Positions 12,377 through 22,257 of a stretch of 64,000 nt of DNA are shown piece after piece (within the stretch, counting starts at the first letter, position 1; every line of letters starts with the position of its first letter). The DNA is from Cardiocondyla obscurior (taxonomy: Eukaryota > Arthropoda > Insecta > Hymenoptera > Formicidae). The notes beneath the pieces were generated by a model, which was not told the DNA's origin, did no database searches, and saw only the letters and a program-made list of their open reading frames with translations. A program made the translations under genes and the position numbers. The stretch spans positions 3,348,001 through 3,412,000 of the forward strand of contig NC_091867.1 in the NCBI RefSeq assembly GCF_019399895.1, in the 5' to 3' direction.

Positions 12377-13739
12377 TTATAATTCCTTCTTTAAAGCAGA
12401 TCGTAGCAACGCGTTGCGCATCGATGTCACCAGTTTTTCCAGCTCTTCGACTTTCATCTTCAGTATCTTGTTGTCCCTCTCCAACTCGATCGCCTTTGTG
12501 GCCATTTCCGATTCCTTGGCTTTTTTATTCATCCGCGATCTTCGCGAGGCTTCGTTGTTCTTCTCTCGACACTCTCTATATTGAGTGAGAGAAATCTCTT
12601 CTTCCTCGGAATCGCTCTCGTAATGTCTTTTCCTTCCGTTCTTATCCTTCGTCTTTATAGTGGTGATGGGGACTTCTTCTTTGACTTTACTTTTAGCGGC
12701 TGCTATCCTCGTTCTTTCTGATCTTCGAGACGACACCTCGGGTGACTTCAGCGCGGACGAAGTTATCGTCGACGTTGCCCGAGTTTCCATTCTTCGACGC
12801 GTCGGAGGTGGAGTCGAAGGCGGCTTGTCTTCCGCGGTCTTTATCTTTGTAGAGGTAAACGATAATGCCGGTGACGACGTTGTTCGGACTTTTAACACCG
12901 CCGTGGAACCGGTGGACGCATTGTCTTCCAACGAGCGCATTTCATCCTGTAAAAATGGTAAATTTTTCAGAGAATTAATTGTACAGGTTCTCAATGATCG
13001 CACGATTGAATGTGCCCAATAAATCTGTGAACGTACTTCCCAAAGATATGACAGTAAATCGAAGGTATCCGATCCCGTTGTCTCGAATGTGCGCAGCTCA
13101 TCCCACATTTCGCGCTGGATCGCGGAAGCGTTAACCGAAGTCGGATGCGCATGTTCCAAATCACAATTGCTGGTTTGGAATGGCGCGTCATCTGCGTTAT
13201 GCTGCTTGCTCGACGAGGTGCTTACAGAAGCTGTAGACTCCGGTGACATTAACCACAAGCTGGATGCATTGTTCTCTTCATTTTTATATTCTAATTTGTA
13301 TTCGTTAACAAGTTCCGATGGAGACACAACTAAGTGACAATTGTCATTTGGCTCTTTGGTCGTCTTAACGATATCCATTTTTAAATTCACCTTCGCATCG
13401 TCAGTCGTTTTCGTCAAATTCTTTAACACCCCTCCCTCTTCCGCAATCAAAACGCCGTTACCCTCGTATTTCGTACCTGAAACAAGATCAGTCCGTAGCA
13501 ACAATATTCATTCGAATTTAATTTGTTTAATTTGTATAAATATTAGTACCTGATAGTTTAAACCTAGTCGATTCACCTATATGAAAATCGCATTGACCCT
13601 GGAACGTGTCCATGCACCAGCCGCTCAGATCCTGAAAGTCCTCTTCCCAGGCGGAGAGCGCCGCGATATCCTCTTCTTCCGTAGGATTCGCCTTTTCGCG
13701 TGGGAACACCCAGGGCTCTTTCAAAAGGTTGAACTCCAT
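12377..13739 (-). CDS. bZIP transcription factor, C/EBP- or Xrp1-like
   Basis: Coding exons in order are 13739-13550, 13476-13037 and 12946-12377, with GT-AG introns and consistent phase, giving 399 aa and a TAA stop. The C-terminal 68 residues form a bZIP domain. The basic region reads YRECREKNNEASRRSR, followed by a zipper with Leu, Leu, Leu, Met at heptad spacing. An acidic stretch (SDSEEEE) precedes it, and the middle is Ser/Thr-rich and probably disordered. The N-terminus begins MEFNLLKEPWVF. The NNxAxxRSR core is typical of C/EBP and PAR-type bZIP proteins. A single C-terminal bZIP on a disordered acidic protein with uORFs suggests Xrp1 (insect stress and cell-competition factor), but I did not identify it by alignment. 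It is expected to act in the nucleus as a homo- or heterodimer. The leader exons are open in frame, so a longer N-terminal isoform could exist. Confidence 0.85.
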
Positions 13740-13848
13740 CGTTGGGCTTAGCAGAGGAACTGTTTCCACCTTCGTCGAGGTGGCATCTCCCAGTGGCCGC
13801 GATCTCACGCCACGAGTAACAGATAACGGAAGCTGCTGACGGTTGCAT
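13573..13848 (-). promoter_or_regulatory. 91-codon upstream ORF overlapping the bZIP start
   Basis: The first ATG in the reconstructed mRNA lies at 13848 in the exon 13859-13550. It opens a 91-codon frame, different from the main one, that ends at 13573. It therefore starts 109 bases before the main ATG (13739) and runs 167 bases past it. Leader exons 15258-15320 and 13964-14038 contain no ATG. In ATF4-type mRNAs such an overlapping uORF represses the main frame until eIF2 is phosphorylated. That role here is inference. Confidence 0.6.
13748..13786 (-). promoter_or_regulatory. short 12-codon upstream ORF before the bZIP start
   Basis: A second upstream ATG at 13786 opens a third reading frame of 12 codons. 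It stops at 13748, eight bases before the main ATG. It lies inside the long overlapping uORF. Confidence 0.55.
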
Positions 13849-13859
13849 GATTTTGATAC

Positions 13860-13963
13860 CTGAAAGATTTGTATCTTTCTGTCAGTACTCGATCGTTCGA
13901 GTCCGGGTCCGAAGCGCGGCGTTTCACTGTTCCGCATCTCTTTCGAGATCGGACAGTACTTAC
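13860..13963 (-). other. short intron in the bZIP leader
   Basis: The intron begins GTAAGT at 13963 and ends TTTCAG at 13860. The exon on each side of it starts with codons for Val-Ser-Lys. Confidence 0.6.
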
Positions 13964-14038
13964 GTTAAGAACGCCTCCTTCCTCAACTGAAATGTTGCTG
14001 GTTGTTGGACGTTCGTAGATGGGAGGGATTTTGGAAAC
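13964..14038 (-). other. 75-nt second exon of the bZIP gene, open in frame
   Basis: It is bounded by acceptor CAG (14039-14040) and donor GTAAGT (13958-13963). Its 75 bases are 25 sense codons in the main frame (starting VSKIPPIYERP) with no ATG. With the leader exon at 15258-15320 it is untranslated; with an unseen alternative first exon it would extend the protein by 65 or more residues. Because its length is a multiple of three, skipping it keeps the frame. Confidence 0.6.
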
Positions 14039-15257
14039 CTGAAAGCAACGTAATACAATTCGATTCTCAATTAATTAATTTGTAATAATTAAAATATTGA
14101 TAATAATTTGTAATCTAGAATTATTTTAATGTACGATGCTTGATGACTTCTCGCGGGTACGAATAATATATTTCAGGCAACTTAGATAATTTAGCGATTG
14201 GTCACTTTATAGGCATCGAATCGACGGTAATTCCGAGAAAATTACAACATTTGTACGTGTAATCTGATAAAGAGTATATCAGATGCTCAGTCTTCACATT
14301 GGCGTGCAATAAGCGAAACTGTAATTTATCATGATAATATCATCAGGAGACGCGGTAACGTCAAGTGTATGCGCAGCAAAACTACCGCGTATTATTAACG
14401 TGAGTTCTCGATTTGATATTTCCGTACAAAAGAGACCTTTCTTTTTTAAAAAAAAGTAGAATAAAAGACTTTAAGCGCAAATTGGAATTATTAAAATCAT
14501 AAAAAGCTGTTGAAAGTATTCACGTACGTACAATAATTATCGATATTAGTTTTATACTGTCTCAAAAATTGCTATTTTTTATGCGCCGTTATTACATTCG
14601 ACACCGGCAATATGTTGCGTGCCGCGCATATTCGTCGTATATTTTATACCTCGAGGGACCGATCCTATCTTACAGATTACAAGATTATATCTGTCGACAC
14701 ACAATAACGTCCAATGAATATTACATTTTCCTCGGTATTTCGTTTGCGGATTTAGGGTATCTCGACGGAAATGTGGCGCCGAATCCGGCGATTCTTTCTG
14801 TATCTTCACTTCGCTTAGTCATCTTCGAGTCAAAAACGTTACGTCACGCGACTTCCTACATGCAACATTATCTTATCTCCCCCGCACTTTCTTTAGCAAT
14901 TAGCTCAACGTTAGCTCGACTATATCGAGAGAGCAAACAGCTTGTTGTTTCCGACATGTTATCGGCACCGTCTAAAGGACCTTGAAACTCCCTTTCGACT
15001 TTTGCACGGTATCGGCCAAGACGTAGAGCCTTCATATCTTATTGCTTCCACGTTATTCTGTCGCGGAGCTTCCCCTTGCGCGTCTTGTTTTTCTTTTTCG
15101 CGACTTATCAATGAGCGGACGAGACGCACTGCAGGAAAAGCTACAGCTCTAGGCCGAGCGATTACGTAACGATGTTTGCGGGCGCATGTGACTTCGATTC
15201 TCGGCGGATCGGCGCGGGTTACATCACTCATCGCGGTGCCATAAGTCGCGCACTTAC
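14039..15257 (-). other. first intron of the bZIP gene
   Basis: The intron runs from GTAAGT at 15252-15257 to the acceptor at 14039. I see no supported coding exon, although alternative first exons are possible in the CpG-rich part (14960-15257). It carries a palindromic TTACGTAA at 15162-15169. Confidence 0.5.
15162..15169. promoter_or_regulatory. palindromic TTACGTAA bZIP site in intron 1
   Basis: TTACGTAA is the optimal recognition sequence of PAR and NFIL3 bZIP factors and is also bound by C/EBP-type dimers. It lies about 90 bases inside the first intron of a bZIP gene, so feedback control is plausible but unproven. The motif is seen directly; its use is inference. Confidence 0.4.
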
Positions 15258-15320
15258 CTGACCGCGGCCTCTGCACGCCCGCGTGCCGTCGGCGCGACGC
15301 AAAATCCTCCGAATACTCTC
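15258..15320 (-). other. first leader exon of the bZIP gene
   Basis: This GC-rich segment lies between a TATA box (15348-15355) and a consensus donor CAG|GTAAGT. The 5' end near 15320 is set only by the usual 30-base distance from TATA. It contains no ATG, so translation must begin in a later exon. Confidence 0.45.
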
Positions 15321-15347
15321 GAAGAAGCTATATCCGCGCGCTGAAGG

Positions 15348-15355
15348 TATATATA
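15348..15355 (-). promoter_or_regulatory. TATA box of the bZIP gene
   Basis: TATATATA sits in a GC-rich block, about 30 bases upstream of the inferred start and 90 bases upstream of a strong minus-strand donor. The octamer is self-complementary, so a divergent plus-strand transcript cannot be excluded. The link to this gene rests on position. Confidence 0.5.
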
Positions 15356-18300
15356 GTCTATATAGTCACGCCGACGGCGACGTCAACACGTCGCGCGCTC
15401 CAATCGATCCCCCGCGACTACGCAGCACCTTTCGTCCGACGGCTTCCGGGCCGGCGGTTTCCGCCTACGGGTCGCCGTAACGACGCACAGGCGCCCGTGT
15501 CCTCGTCCAGGACGTTACGCAACCGAAAATCCGCGATAGGGCGCAAAGGAATTTTTGACTCACCCTCCCTGAAACAATCGATGTCGGTGTACCTTCCACG
15601 AGGGCTGGAGCTCCTAGCTGAGGAGAATCAAATTGCACCGTGGTCGCACTGTGTATTGTTGTCACTTTACCGGGTGTCTTCGCGATGTGTCAGAGCCAAG
15701 TGGACGTTCGCCGTGCACATCTAGTTGCTTCGATCGTTGTCCGTGAAATGCGGCCGTGGTGGCGACGATACCGAGGTTAAACCACGTCACGGATACGCGA
15801 TATAGCGCATCGTTTACCGTACCGTCACTGGCAGCGAATCAGAGTCGTGGTGGCCTCATCGGGAGCGAATCGCAGTATTCCGCAGCACCATCGTGGCTCG
15901 GCACCGGGAACACGTCATGTGCAGAACGCGAGACGATAATCTCGCCGGGAGTCGATAATTTATTGTTCCCTCCAGCGCGCGGCTAGCCGCTCTGGACCAT
16001 TGCGTTTTCTCAATTTTTTTTTTTTTTTTTTCTCTAATGAACCGGTCGACCGGTCGTTTACCGTGGCCAAGTCGCGACGAGCGTCTCTTTCATATCTTGG
16101 AGAACTTCAACCTATACTTGTAACTGTGCCCGTATGTGTGCGTGATGTCATCGTTATTTATGCAACATTTTAGTATTTTTTTTCTCAATTTAATAATTAT
16201 GTAGAGAGACAGAGAAAGAGAAAAAAAAAAAGAAAAAAGAGATCGTAGAGAGAAGAATGTAAGTGAAATTGGAGCACGAATTCGCGGGCTCGTGCTCCGA
16301 AAACTCCTTCGGGGAGAGAAAGCTAAAAAACGATGGCTGGATAAGAGTTAGTAGTAAAGGTCAACACTGGAGAGACCCTATCGCTAGACAGTAAAGTTAA
16401 CAAAAAGTAATTAATTGTGAGCTCTTCTCTTTTCATGCTGCGACTTAGCTAATTTTTTTTTTTTTTCCTTGTATTAACATATCTTATTTAAAATCATGAT
16501 TTTTTATCATTTATTTATAAATTTTATATAAATTTTGTTTATTCTCTAGTATTTATATTAAGTAATTTATATAAAATATTTTTTCGTGAAGCAACATGGC
16601 ACTTGCTATTTTAACAGCGAATGGTTCGAATCTATCTTCGGCTGCAACCGAGTTGAGTTAAGAGCAATCCACAGTAACTAGATGGAGTTGCAAGTGCAAG
16701 CTCAAGCTGCAATTTGCAGCTTAGTTGCTATTTCCTTCTCTTTTTGAAATAATTATTTTTTAATCAGAAGACAGGCCGTTTGAAACCGACAATCGTCATA
16801 ATAAAGTTTTTTTAATCAGACTAAAATTATAAACCATATGAAACTTTTCTTCAATTTATTACACTAAAGTATTATATTTAGCAATATTATTAAATCTCGT
16901 TGGAGAAAATTTCGAAGATTTACAGCTTTGCACCAGTAACAAACAATTGCTACGTCTTTTATATTTTTACATTTTATTTTTATCAGTCCTATCCACGAAG
17001 TAAATTTAATTTGCGCGAGCAAATTTATTTTAAAACGAGATAGAAACTTGTTCCTTTCAATTGTAAAAAAGTTCGGAATAATTTATGATCACACGATACG
17101 CTTTGCGAAGACTGTTTCTTCTACGAATCCGTATAAGGAAACTGAATAGCCAAAGGGTCTCGGCAGTGACGTGTTCCGCATACCAACAAACTTTCCTTTC
17201 GCCCACGTACCTAATTATTATGGCATCTCACGAACGACTTCGATTTCTTAACTGCAAAATGGGATTCCTTACGTGACATCAGATACTTTTAATTCCAATC
17301 CAAATACTTTTAATGCTATACAAAATTTATGTGAAATTCTTACCTTGAAAAACCCGTGTTAGATCAAATCGAATTTATTGTTGCCGCTTTTCCGCAAAGC
17401 AAGAGTAAGTAACGCGCGCGAATACTCAAGCTTTGTAATGCCTAATGTTATTAAAAAATACATTAATAATCGAATTAATAATATTTAATTTTTAATTACA
17501 ATTAAATAAAAACGGCTATTTAATCATGCGCTCATATAAGTGGTTGAGAAATTCAAAGTAAATTAAATTATAAATCCAATAATTCCAAGGTTTCCCGGTG
17601 TCGAAGCTCTGAAAATCGAAAAGTATCAGAAGTATAAGATAAGCGAATAAGTGGCTGATTTCAGAGCACCGTTGCCGCTAATTCCTTTGCCAGCGCTATC
17701 CTTGTTCGACAGTGAGAAGTTTGAATCGCATATTACTTAATGGTAATGAAACTTCTGTTTTACCATTTCTATTATTATCGGGTAATAGCAGAATTCGCGG
17801 AAACAGTATGTTCTGTATTTTTTAATGACAAGAGGGTAACTAACTTCGTCAAATATAATTTCACAGTAAAAATTAAATAATCGAGAAATATTGGTGCCAA
17901 GAAAAGTTCCTTTGCAGATCAGCTAATTGCACGTTCTCTCGTTTGGCTCACTTAGTGCCGCGAGAGTAATAACTTAAAGGAAAAAGGATATAATTGATGT
18001 TTAATTGTACATTCAAATTACAGTTAAAGAAACACGAGGTGATGAAGTAATTCGTAATTCGATAATAAAAATTATTCAACACGCGCTTTGCAATATCTAG
18101 TGACAAATTACGCTTAGGAGATAAACATGTGTCAATTGTTTTTTTGATTAATTCAGGCATATTCTCGAGATATAAAATTTTATCGCAATTATGCTTTATC
18201 TTAAATGACTTTGAGTATGAAGTAAAATTTTTAGTAATTGTTTGATAAGTATAAATTTTTGTGGAGTCACTTAAAATTACAAATCCGAGCGATAAGTGTA

Positions 18301-18364
18301 ATTCTGTGAAACTTATCTAAATTCTGATTATCGGTGAAGTATAAAATTAGGCTCGAAGGTGACG
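15356..18364. other. intergenic stretch with bZIP upstream region
   Basis: From 15356 to about 15990 the DNA is CpG-rich and probably holds upstream control sequence of the bZIP gene. From 16000 to 18364 it is AT-rich with a T-run at 16014-16031 and a purine-rich tract near 16205-16250. No coding exon could be supported. The 5' UTR and promoter of the plus-strand gene starting at 18365 must lie in its last part. Confidence 0.45.
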
Positions 18365-19064
18365 ATGGATCAAGAATGTAGCACGAATTATGAAGATCGC
18401 ATTAAAGTATTAATATATTTGTCGAAGCTTAAAATTGAGTTTAGCCGAATGTTAATAATTTATAACCAAGCTTTGCATATTTTAGTTTACAATTGCCTTA
18501 ATGACAAAAGATTACGAAAATGCTCTTGACGTTGGAATCCGATGTAAGGGTTATTTGAGTTTTTCGCAATTGCGAGTCCGCGTGTTGTACAATAAAGCAT
18601 TTAATTAAAATCGTAAATTACGGAAAAAAAAAGAAAATTAAAATGTAATTTACATTATTAACAGTGTCAAAGCAGAATCCAAACGACGTGGATCTTGCCC
18701 GTGCTCTTAATATTCTAAAGAACAAAGGTCAGCGTGGCATTTTTCCTCATTTCGTATTCAATTCCATTTTATTCAAATATATTTTATGCTTCACTTTTTG
18801 TTAACAGAATACAAAGGATACGAAAGGTCAAGTTTAACTGAATCGAATTGTGGAAAGAGTGACGCGACTGATTGCGACAATACTGATTTTATTGGCAACA
18901 ATACAGATATTAACATCAATCTAAGTAAAATCGCGTCACCTGACGTGTCCCGATTGAATAATGACGCCAAGACCCATTTTGATATCAAACAGAAAATGCA
19001 CAGAGTAATACCAATAAAAATGAGTAAAAAATTTACGGAAGCAATGAATTTGGCGAAACGTTAA
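18365..19064 (+). CDS. small uncharacterised protein, 139 aa, TPR-like helix pair
   Basis: Four exons join in phase: 18365-18406, 18486-18543, 18665-18727 and 18808-19064 (420 nt including TAA). All introns are GT-AG and short (79, 121 and 80 nt). The ATG has a strong context (A at -3, G at +4). Residues about 10-50 form two amphipathic helices (FTIALMTKDYENALDVGIRL, then an Asn-Pro-Asn-Asp turn and a second helix), resembling a single TPR hairpin. The middle (55-105) is polar and Asn/Asp-rich, and the C-terminus is basic (KKFTEAMNLAKR). There is no signal peptide or transmembrane segment. The helix pair weakly recalls the C-terminal part of ERICH2-type proteins, but I do not claim orthology. 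The first donor (GTATTA) is the weakest join. Confidence 0.7.
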
Positions 19065-19091
19065 AATTCGATAAATAATGTAAATAATATT

Positions 19092-19097
19092 AATAAA
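19092..19097 (+). terminator. polyadenylation signal of the 139-aa gene
   Basis: AATAAA lies 28 bases after the stop codon at 19064, a normal distance for a short 3' UTR. Confidence 0.55.
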
Positions 19098-19161
19098 ATT
19101 ATAAAATGAAGAAATGGAAAAGGGATAAAGAGGGAATGTCGGGAGCTTTACTGAAATACAT

Positions 19162-19173
19162 TTTATTAATAAA
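19162..19173. terminator. palindromic bidirectional polyadenylation signal
   Basis: TTTATTAATAAA is a perfect 12-base palindrome that reads AATAAA on both strands. It sits between the converging 139-aa gene and uif. For uif it would end a 3' UTR of about 1.35 kb; for the small gene it is a second, downstream option. Confidence 0.5.
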
Positions 19174-20516
19174 AAAAAAAACAACTATTTGTTAAAGTTT
19201 TTACAACATAAATGAAAAACAGCGTGGTAGGCATCGTTTGGTGCACGCTCGTCGCGCAGGCACAAGTCATCGTTTGTCATACCCAACTTTACACATTCCC
19301 GAGTCTCTGTAATGAGATTGTCGTCGCGTGGAAGACTACACTGTAATTGATCTCAGTTTTTGATCGAGTCGCGATTGGATCGGTCTTTTAAGCATCGCGG
19401 TTTCCACGAGAGGCCCTTTCTTCTTCCTCTGTAGCTTTTTCTTTTAGTTGCCAAAAATCAAGTTCGAAGTGTCGATCTGCTCCGTTGCGCTTGTCACCCG
19501 CACACTATTATATTACAACGTGATGCGTATACCTTCTGAGTAACAAAATATAAATTCACACGTACGTAAGTTATATTAATATACAAGCACACAGTTCCTC
19601 ACGTACGCACGTCGATCATGTGAGTTAATAAAAAGACGGGAAGGAGGGCGGAAGGGAACGATGATGTGGTGTCTCGGGTTCTTAATGCTCTATTAAATTA
19701 CAAAAAAATACAATCCCGCGCGTAAAGTCTCTTTAATCATTGAACACGCATCGAATTTCACTTCGAAGGGCGGACGGATCCCATAATTCGTTCTTTTGCG
19801 GCTCTCTCCAGCACGCCTCGAGCTCGCTGGACGCGTGCCGAAGCGACGATCGGTCCACAGTTTGCCGATCGTCGTTCCAGGACTCTTGCGCCGTTCACCA
19901 GTTGTCGATCGAAGCGTATCACCTGTGTCGAGATCTCGCGATTCCGACGGGGCCCCTTCTCTCCCTGTTTTTTTTTTTTCTTTCCACGCCCGGTCGCGCG
20001 TTCGCGGATCTCACGGCGATATCGTCAGAATGGTACAGTAATAAATAACAAGATTCATCGATCGGTCGAGGAGCAACGACGACGACGACGTCGCTCGCAG
20101 GATGAGATACCGTCGTCGCCCAGTCTGATTACACTGATATCTCCCGCTTTTTCGTATTCTACGCTGGCGTGAAAGTCATTGTTCTACCCGGTCACTGGCC
20201 TTCGCTGTCGCTGTCGCTCTTATCTGCAAAATGGATATTTCGTAATGTTATTTGTTGCGTCGCACACTCGGACACGTCTGAGATTGCGCGCCGATCCAGC
20301 TTTGCCGTTAATCTAATAGAACGGAAGCGCGTTACGTGCTCTAGTGACGGTAAAAAGACGGCACACGTGGGCTTAAACTTTCGTTAACTACATAATTTAT
20401 AAACTCGTTAATTGATTTGCATAAGTAGCCGGCTGTGGCATGTCGCATCCGATCCTGCTGGCAGTGATTCTCGGACGACCGCACATACGATGAGCCGGCG
20501 TCGATTAGTAGTATGA
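19174..20516 (-). other. uif: probable uif 3' untranslated region
   Basis: This is continuous with the last uif coding exon, and no better AATAAA on the minus strand was noted before 19167. It contains a GAC trinucleotide run near 20078-20093. Plus-strand open frames in this part carry no recognised domain and I regard them as chance. Confidence 0.5.
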
Positions 20517-22257
20517 TTACGAGGGTAGTTGCGATTCGATTGTACCTTTTTTACCGGTATACGCGTGACGCTTCAGTCTGTCGTAAAGATCGTCTTTTGT
20601 GCCGTAAATACTGGCGTTCGATCGGGCAAGACTGTTCATCTTGCCTCCATTATGCAGGCTCTCTGCAACAGGAGAAAAGAAATTAATGAGCACTCCGGAA
20701 AATGCGAATTGTATGAAGCTTCAATGCAGATTACTTATTCTCACAATAAATAAAATAATTATAAGAATAAACAGTCCGCGCTGATATTATGTTGTCCAAG
20801 GGAAAGTCGCAGTCTTGATTTCGTACAGTATTTAATATTCTTACCTTTCATGTAAGTTTCGTTATAAAAGTTAGGCATTTCCCAGCCGTCTTCTTCGTCG
20901 TCGTAATAATGAGCATACGTGCTGTGATGGGACGGCGCTATCGATTCGGCGTAAGGTGTCGGCGCGCCGTAATAGAAATTCACTTGCGAGCCGTTCTGAT
21001 CGGTCGCTGGAGTGAGCATTTTCTTCGGTTCTTTCTTTCTAGAAGCTCTGTTAAAAAAAAAAAAAAAAATTATAAATATTTTGTTAATACCAAGAAAATT
21101 AATCCAAATATTAATTTACGTATTATACGCCACTCGAAGCGAAAAAAAGTTTCAATATATTTAATTAGATTTACTAACCTGACGCAAATCATCCAAACGA
21201 GCAGCACCACGATGATTATCAGAATTACGCCGCCCGCTATGCCGCCGGTGATGTAGAAAAATTCGGACTTCTCTGTACAGTGTCTGCCTGTGAAGCTGCC
21301 GCTGCATCTGCATGACGGTTGCCCGCGTGAGTCTTTCAAGCAGACACCCTCGTTGTCGCAGTAGCCGAGACACACGTCCGTGCACACGGTGCCGGTGCCG
21401 TTGTACCCAGGCTTGCATTCGCACTTGAAGTCGCTCGTCTCAGGGATAAGTAGGCAATACGCGTTCGCGTCGCAGTGCATTTCCTCGCCACTGGTTTCGC
21501 AAGGGTTCGTGCATTCCGCTTTGTTCGTCTATTAACAAGTAACAATTTTTAATACATCGATCGTTTCATTGCATAAATAGTAGAAAAAAAAGTAATAAGT
21601 AAAAAAAAAAAAAACTTACAGCTGCAGATCCTTTGGTGCTGGTGTTCGGTGGGCATGGAATGCAGAAGGTCTGCTGTGGCTCCGATTGATACGTTCCCTT
21701 TTTGCACTCCACGCATTCGTTCAGAGTGCCGTTGAGGAAGGTTCCGGGCTCGCAGACCGGAAGCGAGCATTCCTCGATCGCTGCCGAGCCCATATTCGGG
21801 GTCGTTCTGCCGAGCGGACAGGCTTGGCAGGATGCTTGCACTCCTTGAGTTCGGTACGTACCTCGCGGGCAGGGTTCGCATTTTCCTTCGATGGCCAGCT
21901 GCTGTCCGGATCCGCACTCGTCGCGACATTCTTCCCGCGATACCGCCTCGGCTGTTCTTGTGGTCTTTCCGAGACCGCACAGTAGGCAAGAGAAGCTACC
22001 CTCGTTTGGCTGATAGAATCCATGGCCGCAGCTGCGACACAGGCCGGCCGCGTCGTCGTAATATTTGCCGGCAGGACAACGCTCCTTACAGTCTGCCGCG
22101 CTACGCGCTCCAGGACCCACGGTCACGCTGGGACGACCGGCAATTATCGGGCAGGAACTACATTTTAATTGCCCGGACTCGCTCTGATAAGTGCCCACGG
22201 GGCAGGACACGCATTGCTTCGTTTCTTCGTCGTAGAAAGTGCCGACCGCGCACGGTA
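20517..22257 (-). CDS. uif: uif exons 32-35: GCC2/GCC3 repeats, EGF pair, membrane helix, tail
   Basis: Exons are 22257-21620, 21528-21179, 21047-20845 and 20662-20517. Exon 32 carries about four GCC2/GCC3 units. Exon 33 has two EGF modules and a transmembrane helix rich in Gly then Ile/Val (TGGIAGGVILIIIVVLLVW). The tail starts with a basic stop-transfer patch (RKKEPKK), has an acidic YYDDEEDGWEMP segment, and in exon 35 a DDLYDRLKRHAYTGKK motif before the TAA at 20517-20519. Tyr-rich acidic segments suggest adaptor or phosphorylation sites (inference). Confidence 0.93.

Noticed and set aside
13527..13937. 136-aa frame suggesting an earlier Met for the bZIP protein
   Set aside because: Its start lies in the intron upstream of the acceptor at 13860-13861. 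The exonic part has its first in-frame Met at 13739.
14569..14985. 138-aa plus-strand frame in bZIP intron 1
   Set aside because: No splice-bounded partner, no domain and poor start context. It overlaps an intron of the opposite strand.
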